In this document: positions 26,913-35,626 of the stretch, piece after piece
Numbering within the stretch: the stretch's first letter is position 1
How the letters are laid out: the number at the start of each line of letters is the position of its first letter
Source of the DNA: Lampropedia aestuarii
Lineage (GTDB): Bacteria; Pseudomonadota; Gammaproteobacteria; Burkholderiales; Burkholderiaceae_C
Reading direction: 5' to 3'
Assembly (NCBI RefSeq): GCF_004803635.1
Contig: NZ_SSWX01000019.1
Span: 1 to 64,000 of the forward strand
DNA: 64,000 nt
Made by a program: the position numbers and the translations under genes
The notes under the pieces: generated by a model
Told to the model about the DNA's origin: nothing
The model's input: only the letters and a program-made list of their open reading frames with translations
The model's database searches: none

Positions 26913-28880
26913 ATGCGCAACAGCTCTACCAACTCCTCCATCACAAGCCATTTCTTGCCCTGCACACGCTGGCTGAAAAAACCAATTGCGCAGTGGAGCC
27001 TGCTGGCCAGCTGCGTACTGTTGTCCGCTTGTAGTTCGCAAGCGCCAGAACACCCGCTGCAATACGCGCCGGCCAATAGCTTGTTTGTGGCGGCCAACCT
27101 GGAGCCTTTGCCTGAACAGGCGCGCCAGTTTCAAGCCACCGTTTCAGCCCCATTGAAAGCCTTGTGGGCGCAGTGGTTGCCGTACCTGGAAAAAGACCTG
27201 CCCCAGGACGAAGGCGGCCAGCGCGCGCAGCATTTGCTCAACTACCTCGGCCGGACCTTGTCCGAACAAGGTCTGGCAGGATTTGGCATTGCCCCCAACG
27301 CCCTGTATGCGTTGTATGAAGTCGAGTTGCACCCAGTGCTGCGCCTGGCTGTTTCGGAGCCTGCCAAGCTGCGCCAACTGATCACAGAAATCGAAACTTT
27401 CAGAGGCCGCAGCTATGACACTGCGCAATTGGAGCACCTGACTTACTGGCGCATTCCTTTGTCGGATATCCACCCCCAACAACTGGTTAACCAGGTTGAG
27501 CGGCTCAGCCAGCATAACCTGTATGACGCGCCTTGGGCCGACCTGGAGCCATTGCCACGGTGGTCTGGCACTGACAGTCCTGTGATGGCACCGCATCTGT
27601 TGGTGGCGCTCAGTGACAAAGACCTGGTTGTCACGTTTGAGCGCCCTACCGAGGCGTCATTGCGGCCCAAGCTCCTGGGCATTGAAAAACCCGCCAGCAC
27701 CATCTGGGATGCCAAAACACTGCAAAAGGTCAATGAGCGCCACGGCCTGAGCCCATACGGGACCTTTTGGCTAGAGACCGCCCGTGTGCTGCAGTTAGCG
27801 GGCATTGCACCCGAGACCGCCAGCGCCAAGGAGCAAGAGCAGGCCAAGCAGCGCTCGATCATTCACACTTCGCTGTCAGGCGCTTGCGTGCGTGAATTGA
27901 CGCAATTGGCCGCTCAAGTGCCAGAGCTGGTTGTAGGTGTCACTGAAATGAACGCGACACTGTTCAAAGCCAAAATGTCGCTGGCGCTAGAGCCTGCTGT
28001 GCGCGAAGACTGGCGCCAAATGCAAGCGCCACTGCAGGGCTGGCAGGCCCAGCCCGGCTTGATGGAGCTGGGCCTGAGCATGCGCATTGACAAGCTGGCC
28101 GCCTGGCTGCAAAAAACCATGAATGCAGTCCATGCCAAGCCTTTTGAGTGCGAGCAACTGCAGCCCTTGAATGCGATTGCCCAAAGCCCTAAGACGATCC
28201 AGTCGCTAGCGCCGCTGTATGCGGTGGGCAGCACGGCCACCGGTTTTTACGCACGTTTGACGGATCTGGAGATGCACGACGATGCCCCTATCCCCAAAGG
28301 CATGGTGCTCGCGCAAAGCGCCAATCCACGCGGTTTGTTGGCGTATTTGTCAATGATGACACCGAAGCTGGCGCAAATGTCTATCCAACCGGGCATGGCG
28401 CCGCAGCCATTCACGGTGGCCTCTGAGGAATGGCAGGCCTTCAACATCCCGACCTTCATTGGCTTGTCTGAGACGGCTTTGGGCGTGGCCGCAGGCGATG
28501 CAGCGGCCACTCAGATGCACAGCCTGCTCGCGCAGGCCGAGAGCGAGCCTGCGCCATTTTCTTTCTCGCGCTACAGCGGTGCGTTTTTTGCAGACATCAT
28601 GGAGCCCATCATGTGGGACGCGTATGCCAAGTACGAAGCCCAAGCGCAGCAGACCAAAGCAGCGCTGGCAGATTTCGAAGGCAATACAGTGCCTGATGCT
28701 GCTGCGCAGCAGCAGGAGCAGGAATTGAATGAACAAGCCCGCCAAGCCATGCGCACCGCCTGGAACTGGGTGCGCCTCTTCAACACCGTGGGCGATGCGG
28801 CCACCGTTGGCGCCCAGGGGCTGGAATACCAGTTTTATATCCAGTTAGCCACCACGCAGCCATCCCCTGCGGCGCGATGA
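26913..28880 (+). CDS. Large uncharacterised lipoprotein
   Basis: A 655-residue protein starting MRNSS, with AAGG six bases before the ATG. An in-frame extension to 26736 is considered spurious. A long N-region is followed by a hydrophobic stretch and lipobox LSAC (Cys40). Soon after comes PANSLFVAANLEPLP, a pattern I associate with uncharacterised bacterial lipoproteins. The rest is mixed alpha/beta with many Leu/Ala-rich helices and a Gln/Ala-rich tail near residues 600-620. No catalytic motif was seen. It is divergent from the M14 lipoprotein. Confidence 0.65.
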   Translation: MRNSSTNSSITSHFLPCTRWLKKPIAQWSLLASCVLLSACSSQAPEHPLQYAPANSLFVAANLEPLPEQARQFQATVSAPLKALWAQWLPYLEKDLPQDEGGQRAQHLLNYLGRTLSEQGLAGFGIAPNALYALYEVELHPVLRLAVSEPAKLRQLITEIETFRGRSYDTAQLEHLTYWRIPLSDIHPQQLVNQVERLSQHNLYDAPWADLEPLPRWSGTDSPVMAPHLLVALSDKDLVVTFERPTEASLRPKLLGIEKPASTIWDAKTLQKVNERHGLSPYGTFWLETARVLQLAGIAPETASAKEQEQAKQRSIIHTSLSGACVRELTQLAAQVPELVVGVTEMNATLFKAKMSLALEPAVREDWRQMQAPLQGWQAQPGLMELGLSMRIDKLAAWLQKTMNAVHAKPFECEQLQPLNAIAQSPKTIQSLAPLYAVGSTATGFYARLTDLEMHDDAPIPKGMVLAQSANPRGLLAYLSMMTPKLAQMSIQPGMAPQPFTVASEEWQAFNIPTFIGLSETALGVAAGDAAATQMHSLLAQAESEPAPFSFSRYSGAFFADIMEPIMWDAYAKYEAQAQQTKAALADFEGNTVPDAAAQQQEQELNEQARQAMRTAWNWVRLFNTVGDAATVGAQGLEYQFYIQLATTQPSPAAR

Positions 28881-28906
28881 GAGCACTGGAGCAGCTCAGT
28901 GGCGCA

Positions 28907-29881
28907 CTATAAGCGCAGTTGCTGCTTCAAAAATGCAGCAATCGCCTGGTGCGCGCGCGCTGCTTCGGGCAAAACGCGGCCCATTTTGATGAACTCATGG
29001 GCCACGCCGCGGTAGATTTCTATATCGACCTCAACGCCTGCCATGCGCAACTGGTCGGCATAGGCAATGCCTTCATCGACCAAAGGATCGCACTCGGCCA
29101 GAATCAGCACCGCAGGCGCTACGCCGCCCAATTCAGGCGCTAACAGGGGCGCAAAATGCCAATCCTCACGGTCTGCGTCATCAATGTATTGGCCAAAGAA
29201 CCAGGTAATCAAAGGCGCAGTCAGTACTGGTCCCTGCGCATAGCGACCATGGGAGGGCGTGTCCTGGTGCGCACAGGTACCTGGATAAATCAGACATTGC
29301 GCACGCAGTGGCAAATCGGCATCGCGGGCCATCAAGGCGATCACGGCCGCCAAGGTGCCACCAGCACTGTCACCGGCCACAGCCAATAGGCTGGCATCCA
29401 CACCCCACTGCAAGCCCTGCGTGGCCAGCCAATGCAAGCTGTCCCAGCAGTCATGCACTGCCGTCGGAAAACGGTATTCAGGCGCGAGCCGGTATTGCAG
29501 CGACACAACCATTGCTCCAGTATTGGCAGCAATGCGCCCGCACAACACATCATGTGTGTCAATGCCACCAATCGTGAAGCCACCACCGTGCAGGTACAAC
29601 ACGGTCGCGCGCGGGCTGTCTGCCGATGGCTGTGCGCCGCTCCAATACAAGCGCACAGGCAAGGCGCCTGCATCGCGCGACTGGATCTGCGCATCGCGCG
29701 TGCTGATGGACTGCGGCATGTCTTCTTCCAGCACTTGGGCGCCTAGCTGATACGCCTGCCTGGCCTGCGCTGGGCTCAACGTATTGAAGGGCGGGTGGCC
29801 CGCACGTTGCATGCCATTGATCACAGCACGCATCGACGTTGTGAGTTGCGGCCACCAAGGTTCTTTGCTTGAATCGGTCAT
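28907..29881 (-). CDS. Alpha/beta-hydrolase esterase (HSL family)
   Basis: A 324-residue carboxylesterase of the hormone-sensitive-lipase family. The oxyanion-hole motif YLHGGGFTIGG and the nucleophile elbow GDSAGG are present. The acid and base are probably the Asp in ECDPLVDEG and the His in GVAHEF. No signal peptide is present, so it is cytoplasmic. Members hydrolyse short-chain esters. It is the only gene on its transcript; its 5' side is 11 bp from a 184-bp dispersed repeat, which would have to contain or adjoin its promoter. Confidence 0.92.
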   Translation of the reverse strand: MTDSSKEPWWPQLTTSMRAVINGMQRAGHPPFNTLSPAQARQAYQLGAQVLEEDMPQSISTRDAQIQSRDAGALPVRLYWSGAQPSADSPRATVLYLHGGGFTIGGIDTHDVLCGRIAANTGAMVVSLQYRLAPEYRFPTAVHDCWDSLHWLATQGLQWGVDASLLAVAGDSAGGTLAAVIALMARDADLPLRAQCLIYPGTCAHQDTPSHGRYAQGPVLTAPLITWFFGQYIDDADREDWHFAPLLAPELGGVAPAVLILAECDPLVDEGIAYADQLRMAGVEVDIEIYRGVAHEFIKMGRVLPEAARAHQAIAAFLKQQLRL

Positions 29882-29892
29882 CTATTGGTATC

Positions 29893-30076
29893 TAAGAACG
29901 TGTTTACGATCTTTTTACAGAACGCGTTGAAGCCCAAAAGGAGCTGCAAGGTACAAAAAAGCGCATTGCGGCGTTGCCCGTTGTGCTCATAGACACGTTT
30001 GAGCGGCAACAGGCGCCTTGCACTGCCTCTTTTTTGTGCCTTGCGCGACTGCAAAAAATTCGTAAACACGTTCTAA
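29893..30076 (-). repeat. Dispersed inverted-repeat element, 184-bp copy
   Basis: A copy in reverse orientation with the best-preserved ends: TAAGAACGTGTTTACGATC at the left, and TTAGAACGTGTTTACGA when the right end is read on the minus strand. Compared with the 271-bp copy it keeps module 1 in full and the right arm of module 2, but lacks an internal block of about 87 bp. It lies between the esterase start and the PLP enzyme gene. Confidence 0.85.
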
Positions 30077-30250
30077 CTGGGTATTTGGCTGGCGGCACTG
30101 TTGCATGCAGCGCGCTGCAATGTGCGCAAAAACACATTCTAGGCATATTCAACCGCCATCATGGTGTAGATAATGCCCCAGCACAGTAGCTTGCACTATT
30201 TTGACTCTTGCATGCGCTTTCACTTTTGCATGCGCGCCCTATTCTTATCC

Positions 30251-31378
30251 ATGCGATTTATGCCACACAGCCCCTTTGAAACTGCATCGACCTCCAATCC
30301 AGCTCTGCACACCCACACAGAAACCACCAGCTGGCTGCATGAAGCGCTACGCCGCATTGAAGCAGACTACCAGCGCAGTGCCGATACGCATTTGATTCCA
30401 CTGCCTGCGCCCGCCTTGTCCAAACTGGGGATCGATTTGTACCTCAAGGACGAGTCGACCCATCCGACTGGCAGTTTGAAGCACCGCCTGGCCAGATCCC
30501 TGTTTTTGTATGCGCTGTGCAATGGCTGGATTGGCGCAGGCTCTACGATTGTTGAGTCCTCTAGCGGCTCAACAGCCGTCAGCGAAGCGTATTTTGCCCG
30601 CCTGTTGGGCCTGCCTTTTGTCGCAGTAATGCCGCGCAGCACATCGGCAGAGAAGGTGCAGCTGATCGAGTTTTATGGTGGCAGATGCCACTTTGTCGAG
30701 CGCGCCTGCGAGGTGTATGAAGCAGCCCGCCAGATTGCTGAGGACACCGGTGGCCATTACATGGACCAGTTCACCTACGCCGAGCGGGCCACCGACTGGC
30801 GAGGCAATAACAATATTGCCCAAAGCATGTTCGTGCAAATGCAGCATGAGCGCGCCCCCATTCCCAGCTGGATTGTGGTGGGCGCGGGCACCGGCGGCAC
30901 CAGCGCGACAATTGGGCGTTTTGTGCGCTACCAGCAATACACTAGCCAGTTGTGCGTGGCTGATCCGCAGGGTTCGGTGTTCAGTGCCTACCACCGCAGT
31001 GGCGATGCCAGCCTGACCACCAGCGGCTCGCGCATCGAAGGCATTGGCCGCCCACGCCCCGAGCCCAGTTTTATCCGCCAACTGATTGACCGCATTGAAG
31101 ATGTCGCCGATATCGAATCAGTTGCCGCGATGCAAGCTCTCTCCACAGTGCTGGGCAGAAAAGTAGGCCCATCCACTGGCACCAACTTTGTCGCGATGTT
31201 GCGCTTGGCGCAAGAAATGCAGGCAGCAGGCCAAAGCGGCTCCATCCTGTCTTTGTTGTGTGACTCCGGTGAGCGCTATCCACACACCTACTTCAATCCG
31301 CAATGGCTGCAAGACCAGCTCGGCATTGATTTGAGCGCTTGTGCGCAGCTGCAACAGCACTATCTGTCTTTGTTGTAA
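30251..31378 (+). CDS. PLP-dependent cysteine synthase-family enzyme
   Basis: A 375-residue fold-type II PLP enzyme. The PLP-binding lysine is in HPTGSLKHR (K77), followed by the phosphate- and substrate-binding [11 protein letters not shown] and the glycine loop [14 protein letters not shown] near 220. Sequence features are nearer to L-cysteine desulfhydrase-type proteins (Cds1-like) than to CysK, but substrate cannot be fixed. The start is uncertain: ATGs exist at 30173, 30212, 30251 and 30260 with no clear ribosome site. The TAA stop merges with a dispersed repeat terminus. Confidence 0.8.
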   Translation: MRFMPHSPFETASTSNPALHTHTETTSWLHEALRRIEADYQRSADTHLIPLPAPALSKLGIDLYLKDESTHPTGSLKHRLARSLFLYALCNGWIGAGSTIVESSSGSTAVSEAYFARLLGLPFVAVMPRSTSAEKVQLIEFYGGRCHFVERACEVYEAARQIAEDTGGHYMDQFTYAERATDWRGNNNIAQSMFVQMQHERAPIPSWIVVGAGTGGTSATIGRFVRYQQYTSQLCVADPQGSVFSAYHRSGDASLTTSGSRIEGIGRPRPEPSFIRQLIDRIEDVADIESVAAMQALSTVLGRKVGPSTGTNFVAMLRLAQEMQAAGQSGSILSLLCDSGERYPHTYFNPQWLQDQLGIDLSACAQLQQHYLSLL

Positions 31379-31396
31379 GAGCCTGTTTACGATCAG
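31376..31396 (+). repeat. Dispersed repeat terminus at a stop codon
   Basis: The sequence from the TAA stop codon of the PLP enzyme, TAAGAGCCTGTTTACGATC, is a family terminus. The 463-bp gap up to the alcohol dehydrogenase gene has no recognised gene. A matching opposite end may be the one at 31801-31816, in which case the element would be about 440 bp and mostly of unrelated sequence. Confidence 0.65.
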
Positions 31397-31716
31397 CAAA
31401 CCCGTCTCAGGCATGCTTGCCACAGCAGTGGGAGATCCGCTATCGCGTTTGCACGCTCTGCCAAGCCCTCGTTGCTTGAATGCGTGCGGCCTCAGAATGG
31501 ATCGCAAGGCGTCTTTTGACAACCGTCGCCGACGCCAGGAACAACACAAGGACCGCCGCAGCGGATCGCCTGAGAGCCTGCGCGCAAGCCTCCACACGGA
31601 TTTTTGCAAAGCATCCGTAGTTGTCACCTATGGGAAAAGGATGCTGCTGTTTTGGCCTATTATGGCTGCGCAGTTCGCATGAAAGATCCGCTCTGAGGTG
31701 CCATGCAAGAGCTATC

Positions 31717-31816
31717 TAAGAGCCTGTGGCAGACTCTACGAACCTGTTCATCATCCCCACGCAGCCGCGTTGAAGCCCCAAAGGATGCAATGCGCGGAGA
31801 TTATGAACCGGCTCTG
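31717..31816. repeat. Dispersed repeat, compound remnant
   Basis: Two family ends in succession: TAAGAGCCTGTGGCAGACTC at 31717, then GAACCTGTTCATCATCCCC from 31740. The latter runs into CGCAGCCGCGTTGAAGCCCC and an inverted end, GATTATGAACCGGCTC, at 31799-31814. It ends 25 bp upstream of the iron alcohol dehydrogenase start codon, so it occupies the promoter/leader region of that gene. Confidence 0.65.
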
Positions 31817-31841
31817 AAAACAACAATCCAGGAGACCACCC

Positions 31842-33005
31842 ATGGCATTCATCAACTACGTCACCCAAATTCAATTTGACTTTGGCGCGATTGCACATTT
31901 GCAGCAGGAATGCCAGCGCATTGGCATCGTCAAACCCCTGATCGTCACCGACGCAGGCGTGCGTGCTGCCGGCATTCTCAGCAAGGTCCAAGCGCAGCTC
32001 AAAGGCTTTGACTATGCGGTGTTTGACCAAACCCCATCCAATCCCACTGAGGCAGCGGTGCTGGCTGCGACCCAGGTCTACCAAGAGCAGCACTGTGATG
32101 GCTTGATCGCTTTGGGCGGCGGCTCACCGATTGACTGCGCCAAAGGCGTCGCCATTGCGGTATCCCATCCAGGCCCGTTGAAAACCTATGCGACGATTGA
32201 AGGCGGCTCACCGAAGATCACCGCCGAGGTCGCCCCCATCATTGCGATTCCCACCACCAGTGGCACAGGCAGTGAAGTCGCCCGCGGCGCCATTTTGATT
32301 GTCGAAGATGGCCGCAAACTGGGCTTTCACTCTTGGTTTCTGGTGCCCAAAGCAGCCATTTGCGACCCTGAGTTGACCTTGGGATTGCCTGCAGGACTGA
32401 CAGCAGCCACCGGCATGGATGCGATTGCGCACTGCATGGAAACTTTCATGTCTTCAGCCTTCAATCCTCCCGCCGATGGCATTGCGCTGGATGGCTTGAC
32501 ACGTGGCTGGGGCAACATCACTGAAGCCACCTACCACGGCGACAACCGCCAGGCCCGCCTGAACCTGATGGCCGCCAGCATGCAAGGCGCAATGGCGTTC
32601 CAAAAAGGGCTGGGCTGTGTGCACTCGCTCAGCCACAGCCTGGGCGGCATCAATCCCAAGCTGCACCATGGCACCTTGAACGCGGTGTTTTTACCCGCTG
32701 TGCTGCGCTTTAACGCGCAAGCGGACAATATCATCCAAGAGCAGCGTATGCAGCGCATGGCCCAGGCCATGGGCATGGAATACCGCAAAGACGCCAGCGC
32801 TGCTGACGTGGCTGCGCAACTGGCCAAACTGGTGCAACTGCGCAATGAAGAGCTGGGCATGCCCAAAGGCCTGGCACAGATGGGCGTACAAGAGCAAGAT
32901 TTCCCGCTGATCATAGAGCGTGCCTTGGTCGACCATTGCCATGCGACCAATCCAATCCATGCCACGCCAGCGCAGTACCGCCAAATGTTGGAAGAGTCGA
33001 TGTAA
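31842..33005 (+). CDS. Iron-containing alcohol dehydrogenase
   Basis: A 387-residue group III alcohol dehydrogenase. NAD(P)-binding GGGSPIDCAKG is at about residue 88. The metal ligands are Asp and His in GMDAIAHCME, His in CVHSLSHSLGG and His in KLHHGTLNAV. Members oxidise or reduce small alcohols/aldehydes or 4-hydroxybutyrate-like acids; the substrate is not readable here. The start has AGGAG nine bases upstream. It stands alone, with dispersed-repeat sequence on both sides; its TAA stop is part of one of them. Confidence 0.92.
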   Translation: MAFINYVTQIQFDFGAIAHLQQECQRIGIVKPLIVTDAGVRAAGILSKVQAQLKGFDYAVFDQTPSNPTEAAVLAATQVYQEQHCDGLIALGGGSPIDCAKGVAIAVSHPGPLKTYATIEGGSPKITAEVAPIIAIPTTSGTGSEVARGAILIVEDGRKLGFHSWFLVPKAAICDPELTLGLPAGLTAATGMDAIAHCMETFMSSAFNPPADGIALDGLTRGWGNITEATYHGDNRQARLNLMAASMQGAMAFQKGLGCVHSLSHSLGGINPKLHHGTLNAVFLPAVLRFNAQADNIIQEQRMQRMAQAMGMEYRKDASAADVAAQLAKLVQLRNEELGMPKGLAQMGVQEQDFPLIIERALVDHCHATNPIHATPAQYRQMLEESM

Positions 33006-33017
33006 GAGCCTGTTGAA
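33003..33017 (+). repeat. Dispersed repeat terminus at a stop codon
   Basis: The stop codon of the alcohol dehydrogenase gene begins TAAGAGCCTGTTGAA, the common terminus of the family. Beyond this the similarity fades within about 15 bp, so only the end is preserved or the copy has decayed. Confidence 0.55.
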
Positions 33018-33157
33018 AGGCGTCGCACCACAGCTGATCGGATCTTGCTCAGCAATGGAGATGCAATGGATTGAGGCCGCACAAGTGCTTTTTTGCAACC
33101 AAAGCACTATCTGGCTCCTACAATCACAGCATCTCATCTCCAGATTGCCCCCGACAC

Positions 33158-34660
33158 ATGAAAAACGGTGAACGCCTTGCGGCGGTGGACCTCGGCTCCA
33201 ACAGTTTCCGCTTGGAAATCAGCATCATGCACAACGGCCACCTGCAAAGGGTGGAGTATTTGAAGGAAACCGTGCGACAAGGCGGTGGTTTGGATGCCGA
33301 CAGCAACCTGTCGGAAGAAGCCATGGAACGCGGTTGGCAATGCTTGGCACGCTTTGGCGAACGTTTGCGTGATTTCCGTCCGTCCCAAGTCAGTGCGTTG
33401 GCCACACAAACGCTGCGCGAGGCCAGAAACCGCCAGGCTTTTCTCAACAAAGGCCAGCAGCTGCTAGGCCACCCAATTGAGGTTATCTCTGGCCAGGAAG
33501 AAGCGCGCCTGATCTACCAAGGCGTGACATATTTGCTTCCGCGCAATGTTCAAGAGCAGCGCCTGGTAATCGATATTGGCGGCCGCTCGACCGAGGTGAT
33601 TGCCGGCACCGGCAGAGTCTCACTAGAAGCCGTCTCGCTGCCATTTGGCAGTGTGTCATGGTCGCAGCGCTTTTTTGCCGAAGGCAAGCTCAGCGCGAAA
33701 TGCTTTGCCAAAGCCGAGGTGGCGGCCAATGCAATCATTGAAGAGCATCTAGGGCGTTTTTCGCTTTATCCGCGCGACCATGTATATGGCGCCTCGGGCA
33801 CGATGGGCGCAGTGGCGCAGGCACTCAGTCAATTGGGCGGCGAGAAACAAATCATCACACGCGAAGGTGTTGAGCGCCTTAAGGCGATGCTGATTGAGGC
33901 CCAGCACATCGACAACCTGCAGTTCGCAGGCCTGCGCGATGACCGCAAACCAGTGATTGGCGGCGGCATTTCCATTTTGCTGGCCCTGATGAATATGTTT
34001 GGCATGGAGCGCATGCAAATCTCCGAAGGCGCGTTGCGCCAGGGAGCGTTACTCGACTTGGTGCAACGCGATGACCACGACGCCAAACGCCGTGATATTC
34101 GCCAAAACTCGGTCGCCAGCCTGATCCAGCGCTTTGGATATGATCGCGCTCAGGGCGAGCGCATCGCCTCTGTCGGCCAAGCAATCTGGACGGCCTTGAA
34201 CCCGCATGGGCTGTGGTCGGACGATGATTTGCAAACACTGCAATGGGCGGGCCAGTTGCATGAAATCGGCGTCAGCATTGCGTATGAGCGCTTCCACCAC
34301 CACGGTGCCTATATCTTGCATTATGGCGATTGCCCAGGCTTTCTGCCATCCGAGCGAGAGCGCTTGGCCAATTTGATCGTCGGCCATCGCGGCAAGCTCA
34401 AGAAAGTAGCCGCTGCCATTGAACAGGACGCCAGCTTTGCCTACCAGCTGATGTGCTTGCGCCTTGCCGTTTTGCTGTGCAATGCACGCAAAGACCCGCA
34501 ATTACAGGCGTTGCAGTGGGCGTTGCAAAAAGACGGCTCGGTTGCAGTCAGCGTAAGCCGAGACTGGACACTCAGCCATCCGCAGTCGTATTACCTGCTA
34601 CAGGAAGAAGCCAGTACCTGGGAGAAAATGCCCATCCATCTGAGCATTTCAGTCGATTAA
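33158..34660 (+). CDS. ppx: Exopolyphosphatase / Ppx-GppA phosphatase
   Basis: A 500-residue Ppx/GppA phosphatase. The N-terminal actin-like phosphate motif AAVDLGSNSFRLEI and the second motif VIDIGGRSTEVI are both present. A C-terminal HD-like helical half follows from about residue 320. It degrades polyphosphate and/or pppGpp. The start at 33158 is chosen because the family begins right before AAVDLGSN. It is convergent with ung, and its link to the phosphate regulon next door is typical of betaproteobacteria. Confidence 0.93.
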   Translation: MKNGERLAAVDLGSNSFRLEISIMHNGHLQRVEYLKETVRQGGGLDADSNLSEEAMERGWQCLARFGERLRDFRPSQVSALATQTLREARNRQAFLNKGQQLLGHPIEVISGQEEARLIYQGVTYLLPRNVQEQRLVIDIGGRSTEVIAGTGRVSLEAVSLPFGSVSWSQRFFAEGKLSAKCFAKAEVAANAIIEEHLGRFSLYPRDHVYGASGTMGAVAQALSQLGGEKQIITREGVERLKAMLIEAQHIDNLQFAGLRDDRKPVIGGGISILLALMNMFGMERMQISEGALRQGALLDLVQRDDHDAKRRDIRQNSVASLIQRFGYDRAQGERIASVGQAIWTALNPHGLWSDDDLQTLQWAGQLHEIGVSIAYERFHHHGAYILHYGDCPGFLPSERERLANLIVGHRGKLKKVAAAIEQDASFAYQLMCLRLAVLLCNARKDPQLQALQWALQKDGSVAVSVSRDWTLSHPQSYYLLQEEASTWEKMPIHLSISVD

Positions 34661-34682
34661 CGAGCAACCCGCACGGCAGCAG

Positions 34683-35435
34683 TCACTGGCCTTGCTGCTC
34701 ACGAAAGACCTTGGCCGCACTGAAATGTCCGCAGCCAATGAATGGCTTGGGTGGGCGCAGCGCCGACAAGGGCGATGGGTGGTTGGCCTGCAACACCAAG
34801 TGTCCTTTGTCAGACGGAATCAGTGCTTGCTTGGACTGTGCATGCGCGCCCCACAGCATGAACACCACCGGCCGATCAGCTTGTGCTACCTGGCTAATGA
34901 GTGCATCGGTCAGCACTTCCCAGCCTTTACCTGAGTGGCTCGCCGCTTGCCCCTCCTCCACCGTCAAGCAGGTATTGAGGAGCAGCACGCCATCTTGCGC
35001 CCAGGCGACCAAACTACCGCCCGGCTGCGGAAACGCCGGTGGCAGCGTGCCTAAATCGCGCTGGATTTCCTTGTAAATATTGCGCAGCGAGGGCGGCAGC
35101 CGCACACCGGGTGTGACAGAAAAAGCCAGCCCCTCGGCTTGCCCACGTCCATGGTAGGGGTCTTGCCCCAGAATCACCACCCGCACGTCTTCAGGCTTGG
35201 TCAACTCCAAGGCCCTCAAAGGCTGCGGCGGAAAAATCACCGCACCAGCATCGATGCGTTGTTGCAAAAAATGCAGCAATTGGGCGCCAGCAGGTGAGGC
35301 AAAAAACTGATCAACCGCAGTTTGCCAACCCGCAGCCACCGGCCAAGCCGCCGGATTGGCAGTCAGCAACTGTTGGCTCATCAGGGCATTGGCAGCTGCA
35401 TCGGCAGCTTGGCTGAACAGGTCTTGGTTCATCAT
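34683..35435 (-). CDS. ung: Uracil-DNA glycosylase
   Basis: A 250-residue family 1 uracil-DNA glycosylase. It removes uracil from DNA in base-excision repair. The catalytic GQDPYHG and the HPSPLSA motif are intact, as are GVLLLNTCLTV and VFMLWGAHAQ. The start MMNQDLF at 35435 is preferred; the frame opens to 35621 but overlaps the phoB terminator. It lies between phoB and ppx, where the sensor-kinase gene phoR is found in many relatives. Confidence 0.95.
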   Translation of the reverse strand: MMNQDLFSQAADAAANALMSQQLLTANPAAWPVAAGWQTAVDQFFASPAGAQLLHFLQQRIDAGAVIFPPQPLRALELTKPEDVRVVILGQDPYHGRGQAEGLAFSVTPGVRLPPSLRNIYKEIQRDLGTLPPAFPQPGGSLVAWAQDGVLLLNTCLTVEEGQAASHSGKGWEVLTDALISQVAQADRPVVFMLWGAHAQSKQALIPSDKGHLVLQANHPSPLSALRPPKPFIGCGHFSAAKVFREQQGQ

Positions 35436-35567
35436 GGTGTGTATGGCTAAGCAGATGGTCTTGAAGGCACCATGCAATAACCAATCATTGGGGCTAGAGA
35501 GTGCACCAGTGTAGCGCGTTGCCGATGGCCATCGCTCCATCCGATCGAGTGCTGCCCTAGAAGGTGC

Positions 35568-35603
35568 AAAAAAAAGCCGCTGGCGTCTCACACCTGCGGC
35601 TTT
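35568..35603 (-). terminator. Rho-independent terminator after phoB
   Basis: On the minus strand the stem AAAGCCGC / GCGGCTTT, with a 15-base loop, is followed by a run of eight T. It lies just downstream of the phoB stop codon, so the pst-pho transcript is expected to end here, before ung. Confidence 0.88.
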
Positions 35604-35626
35604 GAAATATATCCTAAGCAATACGT

